From positions 16,988,144 to 17,052,143 of the forward strand of contig JABBOT010000002.1 of assembly GCA_016165875.1 (NCBI GenBank): a DNA stretch of 64,000 nucleotides, given 5' to 3'. Shown piece by piece: positions 63,946-64,000 of this stretch; within the stretch, counting starts at the first letter, position 1, and each line of letters begins with the position of its first letter. Origin of the DNA: Acanthopleura granulata. Taxonomy: Eukaryota > Mollusca > Polyplacophora > Chitonida > Chitonidae. A model generated the notes under the pieces. That model did no database searches and was not told where the DNA came from. It worked only from the letters and a program-made list of their open reading frames with translations. A program made the translations under genes and the position numbers.

Positions 63946-64000
63946 GCGGGAAGGGGTTGATGGACGGATTTAAGCCTTCCAACTCCTGGGGGAGAGGGGT

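Larger units (their letters stand above)
55530..64000. mobile_element. Decayed Polinton/adintovirus-like integrated element
   Basis: Ten closely packed gene remnants on both strands in DNA clearly richer in GC than the flank. Diagnostic parts are a DDE integrase, a packaging-ATPase-like protein next to a capsid-like protein, a helicase fragment and several small membrane proteins. Integrase with DNA-virus packaging and capsid genes is the known hallmark of Polintons/Mavericks and adintoviruses. No protein-primed DNA polymerase, protease or terminal inverted repeats are seen. The left end cuts into the helicase gene, so the element is truncated there; the right side runs out of the window. Nearly all genes have stops and frameshifts, so this is an old inactive copy. 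The family is named from gene content, not from a search. Confidence 0.7.

Overview
The window reads as nuclear DNA of an invertebrate animal. It is AT-rich and full of introns or intergenic sequence, with no long open frames in the first 55 kb. It carries many copies of tRNA-headed SINEs with an AATAAATAAATAA-type tail. That SINE style is common in molluscs and other lophotrochozoans, so a mollusc-like host is the best guess, but this is an inference from repeat style only. I recognise no intact host protein-coding gene, rRNA or tRNA.

Layout. (1) 1-11.04 kb: non-coding DNA with several decayed SINEs, microsatellites and two pairs of CRE-like sites. (2) 11.04-33.68 kb: four direct copies of an old, diverged unit of about 5.2-6.0 kb. 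(3) 33.68-40.16 kb: a segment that holds a fifth copy in reverse orientation. Its right edge starts exactly where copy 4 breaks off, so it looks like an in-place inversion of the array's last unit. Every unit has a TATAAATA-type box at the same place, a GACGTCA site about 50 bp upstream in three of five copies, and a well-kept block of about 65 bp about 165 bp downstream. I see no recognisable coding sequence in the unit. Two SINE insertions can be dated as later than the tandem duplication, because sister copies keep the empty site. (4) 40.16-55.4 kb: non-coding DNA with a GT-rich minisatellite and one short MITE with perfect 15-bp inverted ends.

(5) From about 55.5 kb to the right edge the base composition becomes clearly more GC-rich, and the DNA is densely packed with broken genes on both strands. 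This is a decayed, integrated virus-like DNA element of the Polinton/Maverick or adintovirus type. Genes, left to right: a SF1-type helicase tail joined to an HNH-type nuclease domain (+); a DDE integrase (-); a short hydrophobic/helical protein (-); a 78-residue protein with a still open frame (-); an acidic/basic membrane protein (-); a packaging-ATPase-like protein (-); a capsid-like protein (-); an unknown helical protein with a membrane segment (+); an unknown protein with a Pro/Ala/Val spacer and a terminal membrane anchor (-); and a second capsid-like (penton-like) protein (+) close to the window edge. DNA polymerase, protease and terminal repeats are not seen; the right part lies outside the window and the left part appears lost. 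Integrase plus DNA packaging plus capsid genes would let such an element replicate, package and insert itself. This copy cannot: nearly every gene has stops or frameshifts, one integrase catalytic Asp is changed and the region of the catalytic Glu is deleted.
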